Both the position numbers and the translations under genes were made by a program. Shown piece by piece: positions 34,501 to 42,900 of a stretch of 64,000 nt of DNA. The notes under the pieces are model-generated. The model did no database searches. It saw only the letters and a program-made list of their open reading frames with translations, and was not told the origin of the DNA. Origin of the DNA: Notospermus geniculatus (taxonomy: Eukaryota; Nemertea; Pilidiophora; Heteronemertea; Lineidae); contig NMRB01000472.1 in NCBI GenBank assembly GCA_002633025.1, positions 246,004 to 310,003 of the forward strand, in the 5' to 3' direction. Every line of letters starts with the position of its first letter. The stretch's first letter is position 1.

Positions 34501-35633
34501 TGGAGAAACTCAAGGAGAAGTTCAAGGTCAATGAACGCAACGTGCAGAAGGCACAGCTACAGGCCAACACGTCCATGGAACTTGCAAATAATGCCAAAAA
34601 TGTAAGATATTATTTGAGGGAGAACGGGGTCTGTTCAATTCAGTGGGGATCAGTAATTGATCTTTCTTTGTGGTTTCACTGAAAACAGTCATTAAATCGT
34701 GGTGTTTGTTCATCGGTCAAGGAATTGAAGGCTTGAAGCTTCCACTCCATGATCTGCCTCAGTGTAAACGTCAACAGTGTCTCTCACTTCTGAGTCTGTT
34801 TGTTTGAGACGGAGTTGAATCCAAGGGGGAGGGGACTTACTCTGACAGTAGCAATTTCAATTGGGCTTGGGTTTGCCATGCAGTGTGTAATCCAATCTAT
34901 TCACCAACGTTCCTCCAACCTTCCAGGATGCCGATGACCTTGAGAAAAGATACCAGGATGCCGTAACCGCCATAGATGCAAAATACAACATGACGCTTGA
35001 GGCACGAGATCGCGCCAAGAGGCTGAGAGATCGTGCAGAAGCATTAGGCAAAACAACACAAGAGAAGACGTTAAGATTAAAACGTGAGTCGAGTTTCTTG
35101 TTTTCTTCATAACTCAGGCCTTGAACAGTTTCACGCAGAAATCTCAGGAGCCTTGATAGCCGATTGGTTATTACGTGCGCTAAACAAGCGGCATGTCCCA
35201 GGTTCGAATCCCGGGCCGTATGGGATTAATCATCCCTGGCTCTTCAGTCCATCGCATGGGACAGTAAGCCATGATGCCTTTGTACCTTCTGCCTTTGCAA
35301 GGGCAAGTAAAAGACCCCATCCAAGTGAGGAACATGAGTAGCTTGAGGTGGCCTCTTCTGTACTTACCTGGGCAATAATGCTTTGGCTTCAGCCCTGACG
35401 GAAAAATCTAATACAAATACAAATTCCATTAGTATAAATCTGTGTTTTGATGGGAAGAATCAAGTATGTGATTTGCTCATGATCTTGTTTCAGTGGTTGA
35501 GACTGAGTTCAATCAGAATCAGAAGACATTAGAGGACGTCTCCGATCAGATCGAGGAGTTGAACCGACGAATGAACATCTACCTTGAAGACATTCAGAAG
35601 AAGGGAGATGGTTACAGGATCTGTACACCTTAG
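10587..35633 (+). CDS. lamb1: Laminin subunit beta (LAMB1/LAMB2 type), complete, 29 coding exons
   Basis: Secreted basement-membrane chain that trimerises with alpha and gamma laminins. Coding exons: 10587-10626, 20922-21472, 22011-22128, 23737-23888, 24155-24275, 26335-26523, 26711-26890, 27064-27173, 27273-27488, 27729-27887, 28190-28313, 28578-28705, 29027-29357, 29609-29840, 29997-30160, 30366-30590, 30702-30901, 31070-31166, 31331-31522, 31631-31811, 31930-32114, 32306-32541, 32921-33109, 33250-33426, 33684-33859, 34196-34337, 34425-34601, 34927-35083, 35494-35633. Total 5289 nt, 1762 aa, all phases compatible. Domains: signal peptide [16 protein letters not shown] about 24-262 ([18 protein letters not shown]); LE repeats about 264-541; laminin IV type B about 545-755; LE repeats about 759-1165; coiled coil about 1178-1376. 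The beta-specific Cys knot follows at about 1378-1405 ([20 protein letters not shown]), then a second coiled coil and a penultimate-region Cys1760 (YRICTP) for gamma linkage. Vertebrate LAMB1 is 1786 aa. The donor after 32114 is weak (gttggt). Confidence 0.96.
10668..10795 (+). repeat. 64-bp tandem duplication in laminin intron 1
   Basis: The unit ctgatcttcttcacattttt, continuing through catgtacgcttcatgaggag to gattaat, is present twice, offset 64 bp, just downstream of the signal-peptide exon donor. The copies are nearly identical, with one acatgt/acaagt difference. Confidence 0.9.
10911..10950. mobile_element. Micro-foldback element 1 (40 bp)
   Basis: A 40-bp palindrome opens CTTGGAGAAATTATAC and closes GTATAATTCCTCCAA. 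The flanking octamers AGTGGGAG and GATGCGAG match at 5 of 8 positions and may be a decayed target duplication. It belongs with the elements at 14131, 14347, 50857 and 62713. Confidence 0.55.
12781..13035 (-). mobile_element. tRNA-derived SINE-like element, minus strand, with AAT microsatellite tail
   Basis: The reverse complement reads gcggtggcacaatggttaga, gcgttggactcgtgatcggg and aggttgcgggttcaatccct, with tRNA A-box and B-box like spacing. Its 3' side ends in a short (AAT)n tract at about 12787-12807. The layout of tRNA head, body and simple-repeat tail is that of a SINE. Confidence 0.65.
14131..14181. mobile_element. Micro-foldback element 2 (51 bp) with perfect 8-bp flanking repeat
   Basis: CATGGAGGTATAAAATA at the left is the inverse of TATTTTATACCTCCAT(G) at the right, around an AT-rich centre. 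GATTGAAG occurs directly on both sides (14123-14130 and 14182-14189), as expected for a target-site duplication. Confidence 0.75.
14347..14379. mobile_element. Micro-foldback element 3 (33 bp) with 7/8 flanking repeat
   Basis: CATGGAGGTATAAA at the left and TTTATACCTCCAT at the right form nearly the whole element. The flanks CGTATATT (14339-14346) and GGTATATT (14380-14387) differ at one base. It lies 165 bp from element 2. Confidence 0.7.
16445..16718. mobile_element. GC-rich foldback element, 274 bp
   Basis: The left terminus GTACGTTGTGCAATTGACCT is mirrored by the right terminus, whose reverse complement is GTACGTTGCACAATTTACCT. The interior is CpG-rich (ccgcgcaacatccgcg, gacgtcgcacgcc, cgcgtgacgcacccg) and carries further inverted stretches (cataccttccgc / gcggaaggtatg). 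It looks like a non-autonomous DNA transposon and could be mistaken for a CpG island. Confidence 0.6.
17932..18063. mobile_element. Foldback element, 132 bp
   Basis: The termini CAGGGGTGGCCGCATAGAAA and (inverse) CAGGGCCGGCCGCATAGAAA continue as CTCCGCTAG on both arms. The left arm also has its own small palindrome CTCCGCTAGCGCTAGCGGAG. No convincing flanking duplication was seen. Confidence 0.7.
18540..18740 (+). mobile_element. tRNA-derived SINE, family A copy 1
   Basis: The head contains a B-box-like ctggttcgaatcccaggcc after a D-arm-like segment. The 3' part ends tgctttggcttcggctctg then acggggaaac. The same head and tail occur at 35147-35427, and the tail alone at 41146-41182. Confidence 0.7.
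19122..19260 (+). mobile_element. SINE-like element, family B copy 2
   Basis: aaagtggcatggtggaaaca, ttagggttcaaaaccctggt and tccgggcactctggtttcct then cctgccggaca parallel the copy at 8821-8967. Divergence is high, so this is an old family. Confidence 0.6.
21497..21675 (+). mobile_element. Foldback repeat of the ctctatgggcaac family
   Basis: Contains ctccacgtgacagttgactt, tctatgggtaactgaccca, tctcagcataagtcgtcagg and attgtccattgagagccaac, in the same order as the elements near 4893-5700 and, inverted, 25332-25515. This copy has no tandem expansion. Confidence 0.6.
21804..21981. mobile_element. Tc1/mariner-superfamily (pogo/Tigger-like) non-autonomous element
   Basis: 178 bp with termini CAGTGGAACCTCCCTTAA and TTAATTGAGAGGTTCCACTG, flanked on both sides by TA (21802-21803, 21982-21983). 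The CAGTGGAACCTC terminus and TA duplication are typical of Tigger-type MITEs. There is no transposase frame. It lies 29 bp upstream of laminin exon 3. Confidence 0.8.
22233..22302 (+). mobile_element. tRNA-like SINE head or tRNA pseudogene
   Basis: gtggtgtagtggttgagcat, gcgacctgtgaccaagggg and tcgcgggtttgattcacc mimic tRNA A and B boxes. No complete cloverleaf with a 3' acceptor stem is apparent, so a SINE fragment is likelier than a functional tRNA. Confidence 0.4.
25061..25277. repeat. Perfect inverted repeat: 99-bp arms, 19-nt spacer
   Basis: Positions 25061-25159 are the exact reverse complement of 25179-25277 (aaacaagaagtcaatctcca ... tggagattgacttcttgttt). Three tandem tctagaaaagactg units sit at the centre. 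A 15-bp direct repeat TGGTAGTATAGTAAA occurs at 25049-25063 and 25317-25331, bracketing a 253-bp insertion. The arms carry gaccccaaccggggtc next to a gaaaa/ttttc tract, a motif style I associate with the 3' ends of retroelements. Penelope-like origin is a guess. It lies in laminin intron 5. Confidence 0.8.
25332..25515 (-). mobile_element. Foldback repeat of the ctctatgggcaac family, minus strand
   Basis: The reverse complement reads tgctcctccatgagagagtt, tgctctctacgggcaaccca, gctatgggcagtcatttgtg and gtgtaagccgtaagaaaacc, collinear with the 4893 and 21497 copies. Its two ends are themselves inverted relatives (gtgctgtacacctgagagtt / gtgctcctccatgagagagt). Confidence 0.65.
26121..26187. repeat. 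Small imperfect palindrome
   Basis: catgttcaggtatgcccc is answered by gggcgtacctgaacatg, with an internal gggacatacctgaacag. It is located in laminin intron 5, upstream of the exon at 26335. Confidence 0.6.
32645..32805. mobile_element. Foldback MITE, 161 bp, hAT-like termini
   Basis: CAGGGCCCGGTTGCACGAAA at the left is answered by TTTCGTGCAACCGGGCCCTG at the right. The arms continue as CTCACGACAGCGCTATCTTG and GTGTTAGC. The flanking octamers ctattgtt and atcttgtc match at 5 of 8. It lies in the laminin intron between the exons at 32306 and 32921. Confidence 0.8.
33121..33190 (+). repeat. Short tandem repeat in laminin intron
   Basis: Units of the type ttcagtcacacttacagatg are repeated about two and a half times, with truncated ttcagt copies, directly after the donor at 33110. 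Confidence 0.8.
35147..35427 (+). mobile_element. tRNA-derived SINE, family A copy 2 (best preserved)
   Basis: The head has cttgatagccgattggttat, an A-box-like region, then ccaggttcgaatcccgggcc (B box). The body includes catgggacagtaagccatg, and the tail is gctttggcttcagccctgac then ggaaaaatctaatacaaata. Inserted in the last laminin intron. Confidence 0.75.
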
Positions 35634-36985
35634 GTTGTTTAGGAAGTAAAAGGGTGGGTTTTGGCACCTGTCGGTTTGTAAGTGATGCGTGAGGTGCAAA
35701 AGATTTATGGGAGTGTCGTCTGCTCTTTGTCTTGCGTAGTTATTGTCTGGAAGAATCATCCCCTCCACTCACCCCCCCAGTTGTGGTCCCAGTGAACCAC
35801 CACAGCTTGGCCTGACTTCATGGCATCAGTAGTGAGATCACTTTAATCTTTGGGGCAGTCTCATTTTCGTACTGAAATATCATCTCAATTATCCTAAATG
35901 TTTTGTCAAATTTCAAAACATATTGCACCCTGCAAGCAACTTTTGCTTGTACTAGTCAACAAAGACAAAGAGCAGATCACAACCGTGTTTATCGTCTGCC
36001 AAAGGGATGAAAAGATTACATCATTGTTGATGCTGCGTGACACCTGACCTTTGCCCTTGAACGGGGATGAGACGTTTCACTCGGGTGCCACCTTCGTTTG
36101 CAGTCTTTTGTCTGTATTTCTCATAAACCTTGTCATAGTCCATATGTTGTGCAATAGATGGCGCTATGAAATCCAGAAATACTGTCCATGATTTTGAATA
36201 GCTGTGGCAATAACTTCACACAAACACTTGTCTGATTCGTGAATTTGTTGTCATTTTTTGCGGCTGTTGAACACCAATGTGTCAGACATGTTTGACAGCC
36301 ATTGTGACTGCTTCTTTTCTGTTTGGAATACCGGTACCATAGCATTGCTTCAGATTTAGGCCAGTTTCATTCATCATATTACGATGTAATGCGATGGTTA
36401 TATCATATAATACTCTCTTCATACCTCAAGCCTTCGACTGCCATTGAGGTGAGGCAAGTGTGATTAAGCGTTGAACACAGAGATTGTGCACAAGGTGACA
36501 TTGTCGGTCGTATGTGGAAAACTGCTGCAGGAGGTGGAAAAAGATAGTCAGCTTTATGCGCTGTTGGTTTTCGTTGTTTTGATTCTGGTTGCCATGGTTT
36601 TGTGAAAGGTCAAGGTCAACTGAAATCACAGCGCTTGAGGAGTTGAACAAGATATTCAGAGATATTATATTAGATAGTTTATAAACTTTTTACTAATGAT
36701 TTCTTGTAGTCTCAAATTGTACTTAGATGAAAGATCTGTCACTCCATTGTGACTTTTACATTTGTACAAAAACTTAGCAGATATGTATAGGTGTAGATTG
36801 TTTTTATATTGGTTTATAGCTATTCTGATCAAGAAAGTATAGGAGCAGACAATGTATTAACCCTTTGTCTTCCATTCTTAACATGAGGTATGGTGCTCAA
36901 TGTTTTAATCCATGTGGACCTAAGACGACTTGGAGAAATCTTATAAGTGTACTTTCGCAAATAAAGTTGGATCACGTTGTTTTAA
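35634..36985 (+). other. Laminin beta 3'UTR
   Basis: Follows the TAG at 35631-35633. An AATAAA at 36960-36965 is followed by a T/G-rich stretch (gttgttttaagtctttgtgtgg), which is a plausible cleavage context. No other coding signal was seen in between. Confidence 0.65.
36960..36965 (+). terminator. Poly(A) signal, laminin beta
   Basis: Canonical AATAAA in cgcaaataaagttgg, with a downstream GT-rich element within 30 bases. It is the first strong candidate after the stop. Confidence 0.6.
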
Positions 36986-37039
36986 GTCTTTGTGTGGTCA
37001 TCTGATATCTGGTTAGAATGTTTCCCCGAAATTTCAGGT

Positions 37040-37240
37040 CATTGATCAATTCTTGACCTTTGACGACGTGGCCTTGACCTTCGATGGTGAGTGGCCTTGA
37101 TCTTTGATGGTACATGTATTTGGCCTTGATTTTTGATGGTGTGGCCTTGACCTTTGATGGTGTTTGGCCTTGACCTTTGATGGTGTTTGGCCTTGCCCTT
37201 TCATGTTGTGGCCTTGACCTTTCATGTTGTGGCCTTGCCA
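37040..37240 (+). repeat. Minisatellite of about 22 bp, TTGACCTTTGATGGTG type
   Basis: Roughly nine imperfect units of tggccttgacctttgatggt. Each unit carries a TGACCT half-site embedded in CTTGACCTTTG, the inverse of CAAAGGTCAAG, a nuclear-receptor-like word. Confidence 0.85.
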
Positions 37241-37596
37241 TCACCTTGACAACAAAATGATTGTGGAAACATTTCGTGTTTAAATTGAGAGGAATGAGGA
37301 CATGATGAAAGATGGATGGAATTCTGACCAGAAATCTCAGATCCCCACAACTTGTATCATCAATGCATTATGACTGGCGAGCCATCCGTCACTGATAATG
37401 CAATGTTGGCCTTATGTACATGTGTATACTTCATCTATATTAGCATATCACACGTAAATAATCAGCCATTGTTACAGGATTAATAATCTCACACAAAATT
37501 CATGTACTATAACTAAATTATTGTCATACTCGGCCTCGGAACCAGCCAGCTTATTTTCAGATTCTCACAGCATTGTTTTATTTATGTCGTGCTGCG

Positions 37597-37660
37597 GAAT
37601 CTCAGTGTGCCGTGCTGCGGCATCTCTGTGTGCCGTGCTGCGGCATCTCTGTGTCGGTCA
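37597..37660 (+). repeat. 23-bp tandem repeat
   Basis: Just under three units of tgtgccgtgctgcggcatct plus ctg. Confidence 0.85.
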
Positions 37661-38207
37661 GGATCTAGAAATAAGCTTGTTTGGCCTGCAGATTTCAACA
37701 CCTTTCAGATTTTATTCACGGCTGCATTCAGTGCACGGAGCAAATTGCTCAAACCTGGACAAAGACACATTCTGATTTGTTTTTATTTTAGACACTCTTT
37801 GGTACTTTTAAAAAATCATCACTGAATAAATACGGTATCTTCTAGTCATTTACCTATCAGTTTGGGACCTATGCAGCATAGCTTGGCCTTCCACTTATGT
37901 AGTTCTTAAAAACAACTTATCATAGTGTATCATTGTATTATTTCTTTGAACAATGCTCGCTTTGTTAGTTCATGTCTCTTTTATTGCAAAGATTTAGATA
38001 CATGTATTTGTTTGTCAGATGGTTTTGAGCAGAAGATTTTAGCGAAGCAATCAAATTCTCCACAAAACAAACGATGTGTATGTATAAGGAAAGATCACAT
38101 TTACTTGATAATCATTTGATTTTGGCTGGAATAAACTTAAAACAGTGATGTTATATTAGTTGTTCTCTTATTGATGATCCAATGAAGAGGTAGGTTTGAG
38201 CCAAGGC

Positions 38208-38266
38208 ATTTTGGTTCCTGAAGCCGCCGCTAGGGCTATAGCGGCGTCTTCGGGAACCAAAGTGAA
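38208..38266. mobile_element. Micro-foldback of a second type (59 bp)
   Basis: ATTTTGGTTCCTGAAGCCGC at the left and GCGGCGTCTTCGGGAACCAA at the right form a near-complete palindrome. GCCAAGGC occurs directly at 38200-38207 and 38267-38274 (AGCCAAGGC if nine bases are counted), consistent with a target duplication. Confidence 0.65.
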
Positions 38267-39129
38267 GCCAAGGCTGCCTGCTGGGAGTGTTCAGGCTGAC
38301 AGCCAGCCAATCCTTATCAGGACCTCTTTAAACGCTCGATCTCGACGTCACTGCGATCCCGAAGTCACTGCGCCAGATTGGACGAATGTCACCAAGGATT
38401 TTGGGGCCAACTGACAGATTGGTTAAGGGATCAGTCTACCGCGCCCCAAGACGGAGTAGACTGGTCCACTGCCCACGCACCACCCGTTGTACTCGGAGCG
38501 GATCCGAGCGATACGTGGGCAGAAGACGTAGTTCACTGAAGACGTAGTTGACTGAGCGAACCCACATGCCTACTGTCCCATCGATACTGGGTCTGTCCGA
38601 ACGACAGTCTTAAGCTGCATTTAGCTGACACGCGGAATGCGGTATAGGGCCGCGGAATCCCCGGCGGAAGCGATTTGTTGTATGCGAAATGCATTGAACT
38701 TTCCGCTTACCGCGTTCCGCAATCCGCATACCGCGTGCAGCTAAATCCAGCTTTAGCCTGGTGGCGCCATCAGTCTGCACACAGAGATAAGAAGATCGGA
38801 TCGTCGCTGCCTTCACAGCGCCGTGTGTATGTGTGTCGCCGACACTGTCGGTGGCAAGGACGGAAACCAGTATCGTTCCAGACAACCGATGCGGTCTTTC
38901 CCGCCAAAACACATGCCATCAATTTGTTGCTGGTGTTAACGTCAAGAATAGAATACGGTACCGTCCGAACCACGTCCCATGCAAACTTCAAACGGAGTAG
39001 AGCTCCACGTTGTTTATCACAGCAAACTTCCTCAGACGGTAGGCAGGGTGTTCGCCCCTCCCCCCCCCCCTAACAAATGACTGACGAAGTAAGCCGCGTC
39101 TATTTTATCATTTGGCGAATGCTTGGAGC

Positions 39130-39180
39130 ATTGTAGGGTGTGAAGACGCAGGAGCCTGCTGCGTCTTCACACCCTACAAT
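39130..39180. repeat. Perfect hairpin: 22-bp arms, 7-nt loop
   Basis: ATTGTAGGGTGTGAAGACGC(AG) and (CT)GCGTCTTCACACCCTACAAT are exact inverse complements around GAGCCTG. No flanking duplication is apparent. Confidence 0.9.
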
Positions 39181-39742
39181 CTACCCCGGGCAATCTACGA
39201 ATTCACCAAAACTTTTGCCCCCGCCATGGCCGTAAATGCCGCTGTGGCATCGGAGGTCCTACTCAGAACGGGCCAAAAGGACTTCATCACCATGCAATGG
39301 AACTTCCGTCACCTGGTTCGAATTCATGCTCAGATCAGACATCATTCCAACAAACGAACGAAGTGGATTCTACAAAATGTTGTGTATATAATTACAATTA
39401 CTTCACCTTGCTGTCTTCACGACATATATCTATAATTTTACAAAAAAGGTCACCTAATTCGGCCACTTGCCAAATTCCTTTCTGTTCGATGTTTGCTTTT
39501 TACATGAATATGTACATATTATGTTCAATTATGTCGTTAAAGACATCTATAGGCCTATTATCATAAATAGTGTTAAATGCGCCTGGAATTCTTGGAATCG
39601 GATAGACCCGACACCACGGTGCAGATTCAGCAATGGCGTGGCCCTCAACCACTTCTCGTGAGCGCCAAATTATCCAATAGAGAGAGACAATCCTGCATTC
39701 CCAGGACTGCTGTGGATAAGCCAATCACAGATGGCCACTCAG

Positions 39743-39833
39743 TGTTAACAGTAGTCTCGGGCACCCAGCCGCTGTTGCGAAACTACGCAACACTGCAAAA
39801 CAAAACGGCTGGTTGCGCGAGACTATGTTAACA
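39743..39833. mobile_element. Foldback element, tgttaaca/tagtctcg type, copy 1
   Basis: TGTTAACAGTAGTCTCGGGC is answered by GCGCGAGACTATGTTAACA, with the arms continuing CCAGCCG. A related copy lies at 42026-42121. Confidence 0.7.
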
Positions 39834-39914
39834 GGGTGGTGCTAGAGCACCGACGAACAACACTTGTGTTGACGACAACTTTCAAATCAACCAGTTTTTT
39901 CGACGTTGCTAATG

Positions 39915-39920
39915 TTTATT
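39915..39920 (-). terminator. Poly(A) signal, LRR gene
   Basis: tttatt on the + strand is AATAAA on the minus strand, 44 bases past the stop codon of the LRR gene. This gives a very short 3'UTR. Confidence 0.5.
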
Positions 39921-39963
39921 CTGTGGAGTTAAGTCACGATCTAGACCAAACCATCGTCAAACA

Positions 39964-42900
39964 TCACGAAAACGTGAGACCGTTGCCAAGAAACGACTCG
40001 TCAAGATGGTTGCCCCAAAGAAGCAACTTCACTTCCGGTCTGGATCCAAGAATCTGACTGAGCTTTTCATACAATGCCTCTAAAGTCAAGTAATAAGTCT
40101 CAATGTCGTCAGGGTGATCCTCGTGCCCAATGATGTTGTAACACAACTTGAGCACCGTGAGTGAACCGTTGACGCGGAGAGCATTTAGGAGGGAGATGAA
40201 CCCGACATTACCGATGCTACACATGTTGAGACAGACGCATTCCAGCGTGTGGTTATACTTCAATGAATCGGCTAAGGCAGTGGCTCCTTCGTCGAGTATT
40301 GTGTTCATACTGATGTCCAGCGTCTTCAGAGTTGTGTTCGCNCTCTGCAATGGGGAGGGTCAGCAGGCTCGTTCGGCTGGCGATTCTGTTCGGGGTCAAG
40401 GACACGAAGTTGCCTCCCGTCTTGTCTTCCCACTGGGTCGCCTCATCAAGCTCCAGTCTCCTCCTCGCGTTGCCTAGAGACCCATGCCGAGTTTTCATGT
40501 CCCTGATAGCCTTTCTCAAAGATTCATCCATGATCCGTCGAGTACAGTCGATGGTGTTGTACTGGTTGTCGGCGTAGCTACGCATGCGTGGTGGTTTTGG
40601 CGGCGGTCGTTGGCTGGACCGCCGTCCAGACGGACACGGTGACGACGGACAGCTTGATGAGTGTGCAACAGAAGTGATATCAGAGATAGACACCCGCTTA
40701 ACGCTCCCGTTTGGTATGTTACCATTGCCATCGGGCGTGTGGTTCATTTTGGAATTGTTATTCCCGCAAACCTGCTGACTTTCTGTCCGTACCGGAAGCG
40801 ACGTGTAGTTGTTGACCTTGGCCTTCGGGCGGAGAGGGAGGGGCTCTTTACCGTCTAGTTTGAGGCCGTACACTTCGTAGGGATTGTGTCCTGAAAAGAA
40901 AAAAGATGGCGGGGTTTGAGAAGATTGGCTTGAACACGGACAGATCAAAGCTACGAATCTGGAAGTCGGGCCTGCAACTGAAAGAGGAAGGGACTTTCCG
41001 CAGCCAAGTGCTGATTGGACGGAAGCGCTGAGAGCATTTAGTGCACCAGTCTGTCCAAAAATTACGAAAATTTAGGTGAACGGGATTGTGATCTGAAGTC
41101 GTCTCTGCGCGCATTTTGACGACAATTTCGGCACATTTCGTCGCTATGGCTTCGGCTCTGACGGAAATACAAATACAAATAGATTTCGACAACAAGCTGA
41201 TATGCGGATGGTTCCAAATGGCCAACAGTACCTGAAAGAATCCACTTCTGTACATTTACCATGCACTAGTGCACACAAAACAAAAGGTAAACGAGGACAC
41301 AAGAGCTACTCCAGACGACATTGGCCAGACTTACGAAAGAAATGACGATCCAGTGAATCTGTTGGTCTCACTCAAGCACTGTCTGTAAATGATATTGTCA
41401 CTTCCAGGCCTAGTCCGGGCCTAGTCCGACAAGGTATTCAATGTGAATATCGTCTGCGAAAATCAGTGACAGTTATTTCGTGCGCGATTGACTTGCAAAA
41501 CAGCTGCATTTCAACAATCACTCCATCGCTCATTTGCATTCATTATTGCCTGTTCGTCTGCTGTTTGTGACGAATGTTGGTTCATGTTTACCTGGTCAGA
41601 GACCTGGTACATAACAATGTACATCAGCGGTACACATGTCTGGTCTAGTTGTATTGGAACGGCGCATACCCAAACGTTGGCAGTGCATACGTTTCACATA
41701 AAACTGTGCTTTGACACCGTCGTGATTTGTACACCAGTTTCGTGTTTTTACCGTTCCCATCTGTCGGCAATCAACGGTTGGAATGTTCTGTGAAAAGTTA
41801 ATCAATTTCAATTCTCCAAGCCAAACTTGTATTGTTTTTAAGTAGCAGGACATGTGATTCGCGTAAAAACACGTCAAGTGTCCAAATTAGTGAATAAATG
41901 AAGGACACGGCCTGGCCTAATTAATGAATGGATATTAATTCAGTGGAGTTCTTCAATTTCAGGCGGAGTCTCTCATGGATATTCTTTTATGTATCTGGGC
42001 ATGTCTTCCCACTGCGTCTCTAAGCATGTAGTCTCGCGCAGCCAGCAGTTTCGTTCCGCAGCACTGTTACACACAAGCTTTGCGGATCTCCAGGTTTGAA
42101 ACAGCGGCTGGGTGACCGACATGGCTAAACAGTGCAGAGTAATCATGTAAACGACCGTCTAAAACACTTTTAAAGGTGCTCATGACTGGCCTTCACGCGA
42201 CAAAACTCTCTCAAAGCCTAGGCCTATTCACCATCATATCATGGGTTTTTACATGTTCTGCCATCTGAGCTCTGCGTATTAAGAGGTTAGTCAAGACGCC
42301 CTGCAGCTGAATAGAACTCGTCCCCAGGACTTCAATGGCGTGCACCTTTAATGACAGCTCGTGTGACGTCACGCTAGGAAGACCAGCAGGTGATCACCGT
42401 TGTTTCGTTTTATGCGGGTTTGGGGGTCGGGCTGTGGTTTGACCTAATGCCATTCTGATGTGTCCGGTTCACCGGATGAATACAATGAAGAAACGACCCT
42501 CTGATAATTGAAATAACTACTTTGTACTTGATTGGTGCATAATGGAGGAATACCATCAACTATCTCAGTATATCGGTCATTCTCTTTCCGTGAGAGAGTG
42601 ACTTGCAAAACAAAGACTAAGGGCCGTATTCAATAAGGGTGTTTAGCTAAATCAGCGTACAAATTCTGCATTACACAGGTTATAGGCCTAGAAACTATTG
42701 TTCTACGTTCTGTAAGCCGCCTGATCCCTGGCATTTTACCCACACGATGATTACACGCGTCTAACATTCCTGCGTCTTAGTGTGGGAGGACAATAGAAAG
42801 TGTTGGAAAAATTCTAGACAAGCCTTCCTGATCGTTCAACATTTCCTTCATGCTCTTTGACTTAGACGCAGGATAGTTAGACGCGTGTGATTATCCTGCG

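Larger units (their letters stand above)
36986..39963. other. Intergenic stretch between laminin beta and the LRR gene (convergent)
   Basis: Holds a TGACCT-rich minisatellite (37040-37240), a short 23-bp tandem (37597-37660) and several palindromes (38208-38266, 38620-38760, 39130-39180, 39743-39833). There is also a C homopolymer at 39060-39070. The inverted stretch near 38620-38760 pairs gctgcatttagctgacacgc with a mirrored gcgtgcagctaaatccagc. No convincing gene. Confidence 0.6.
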
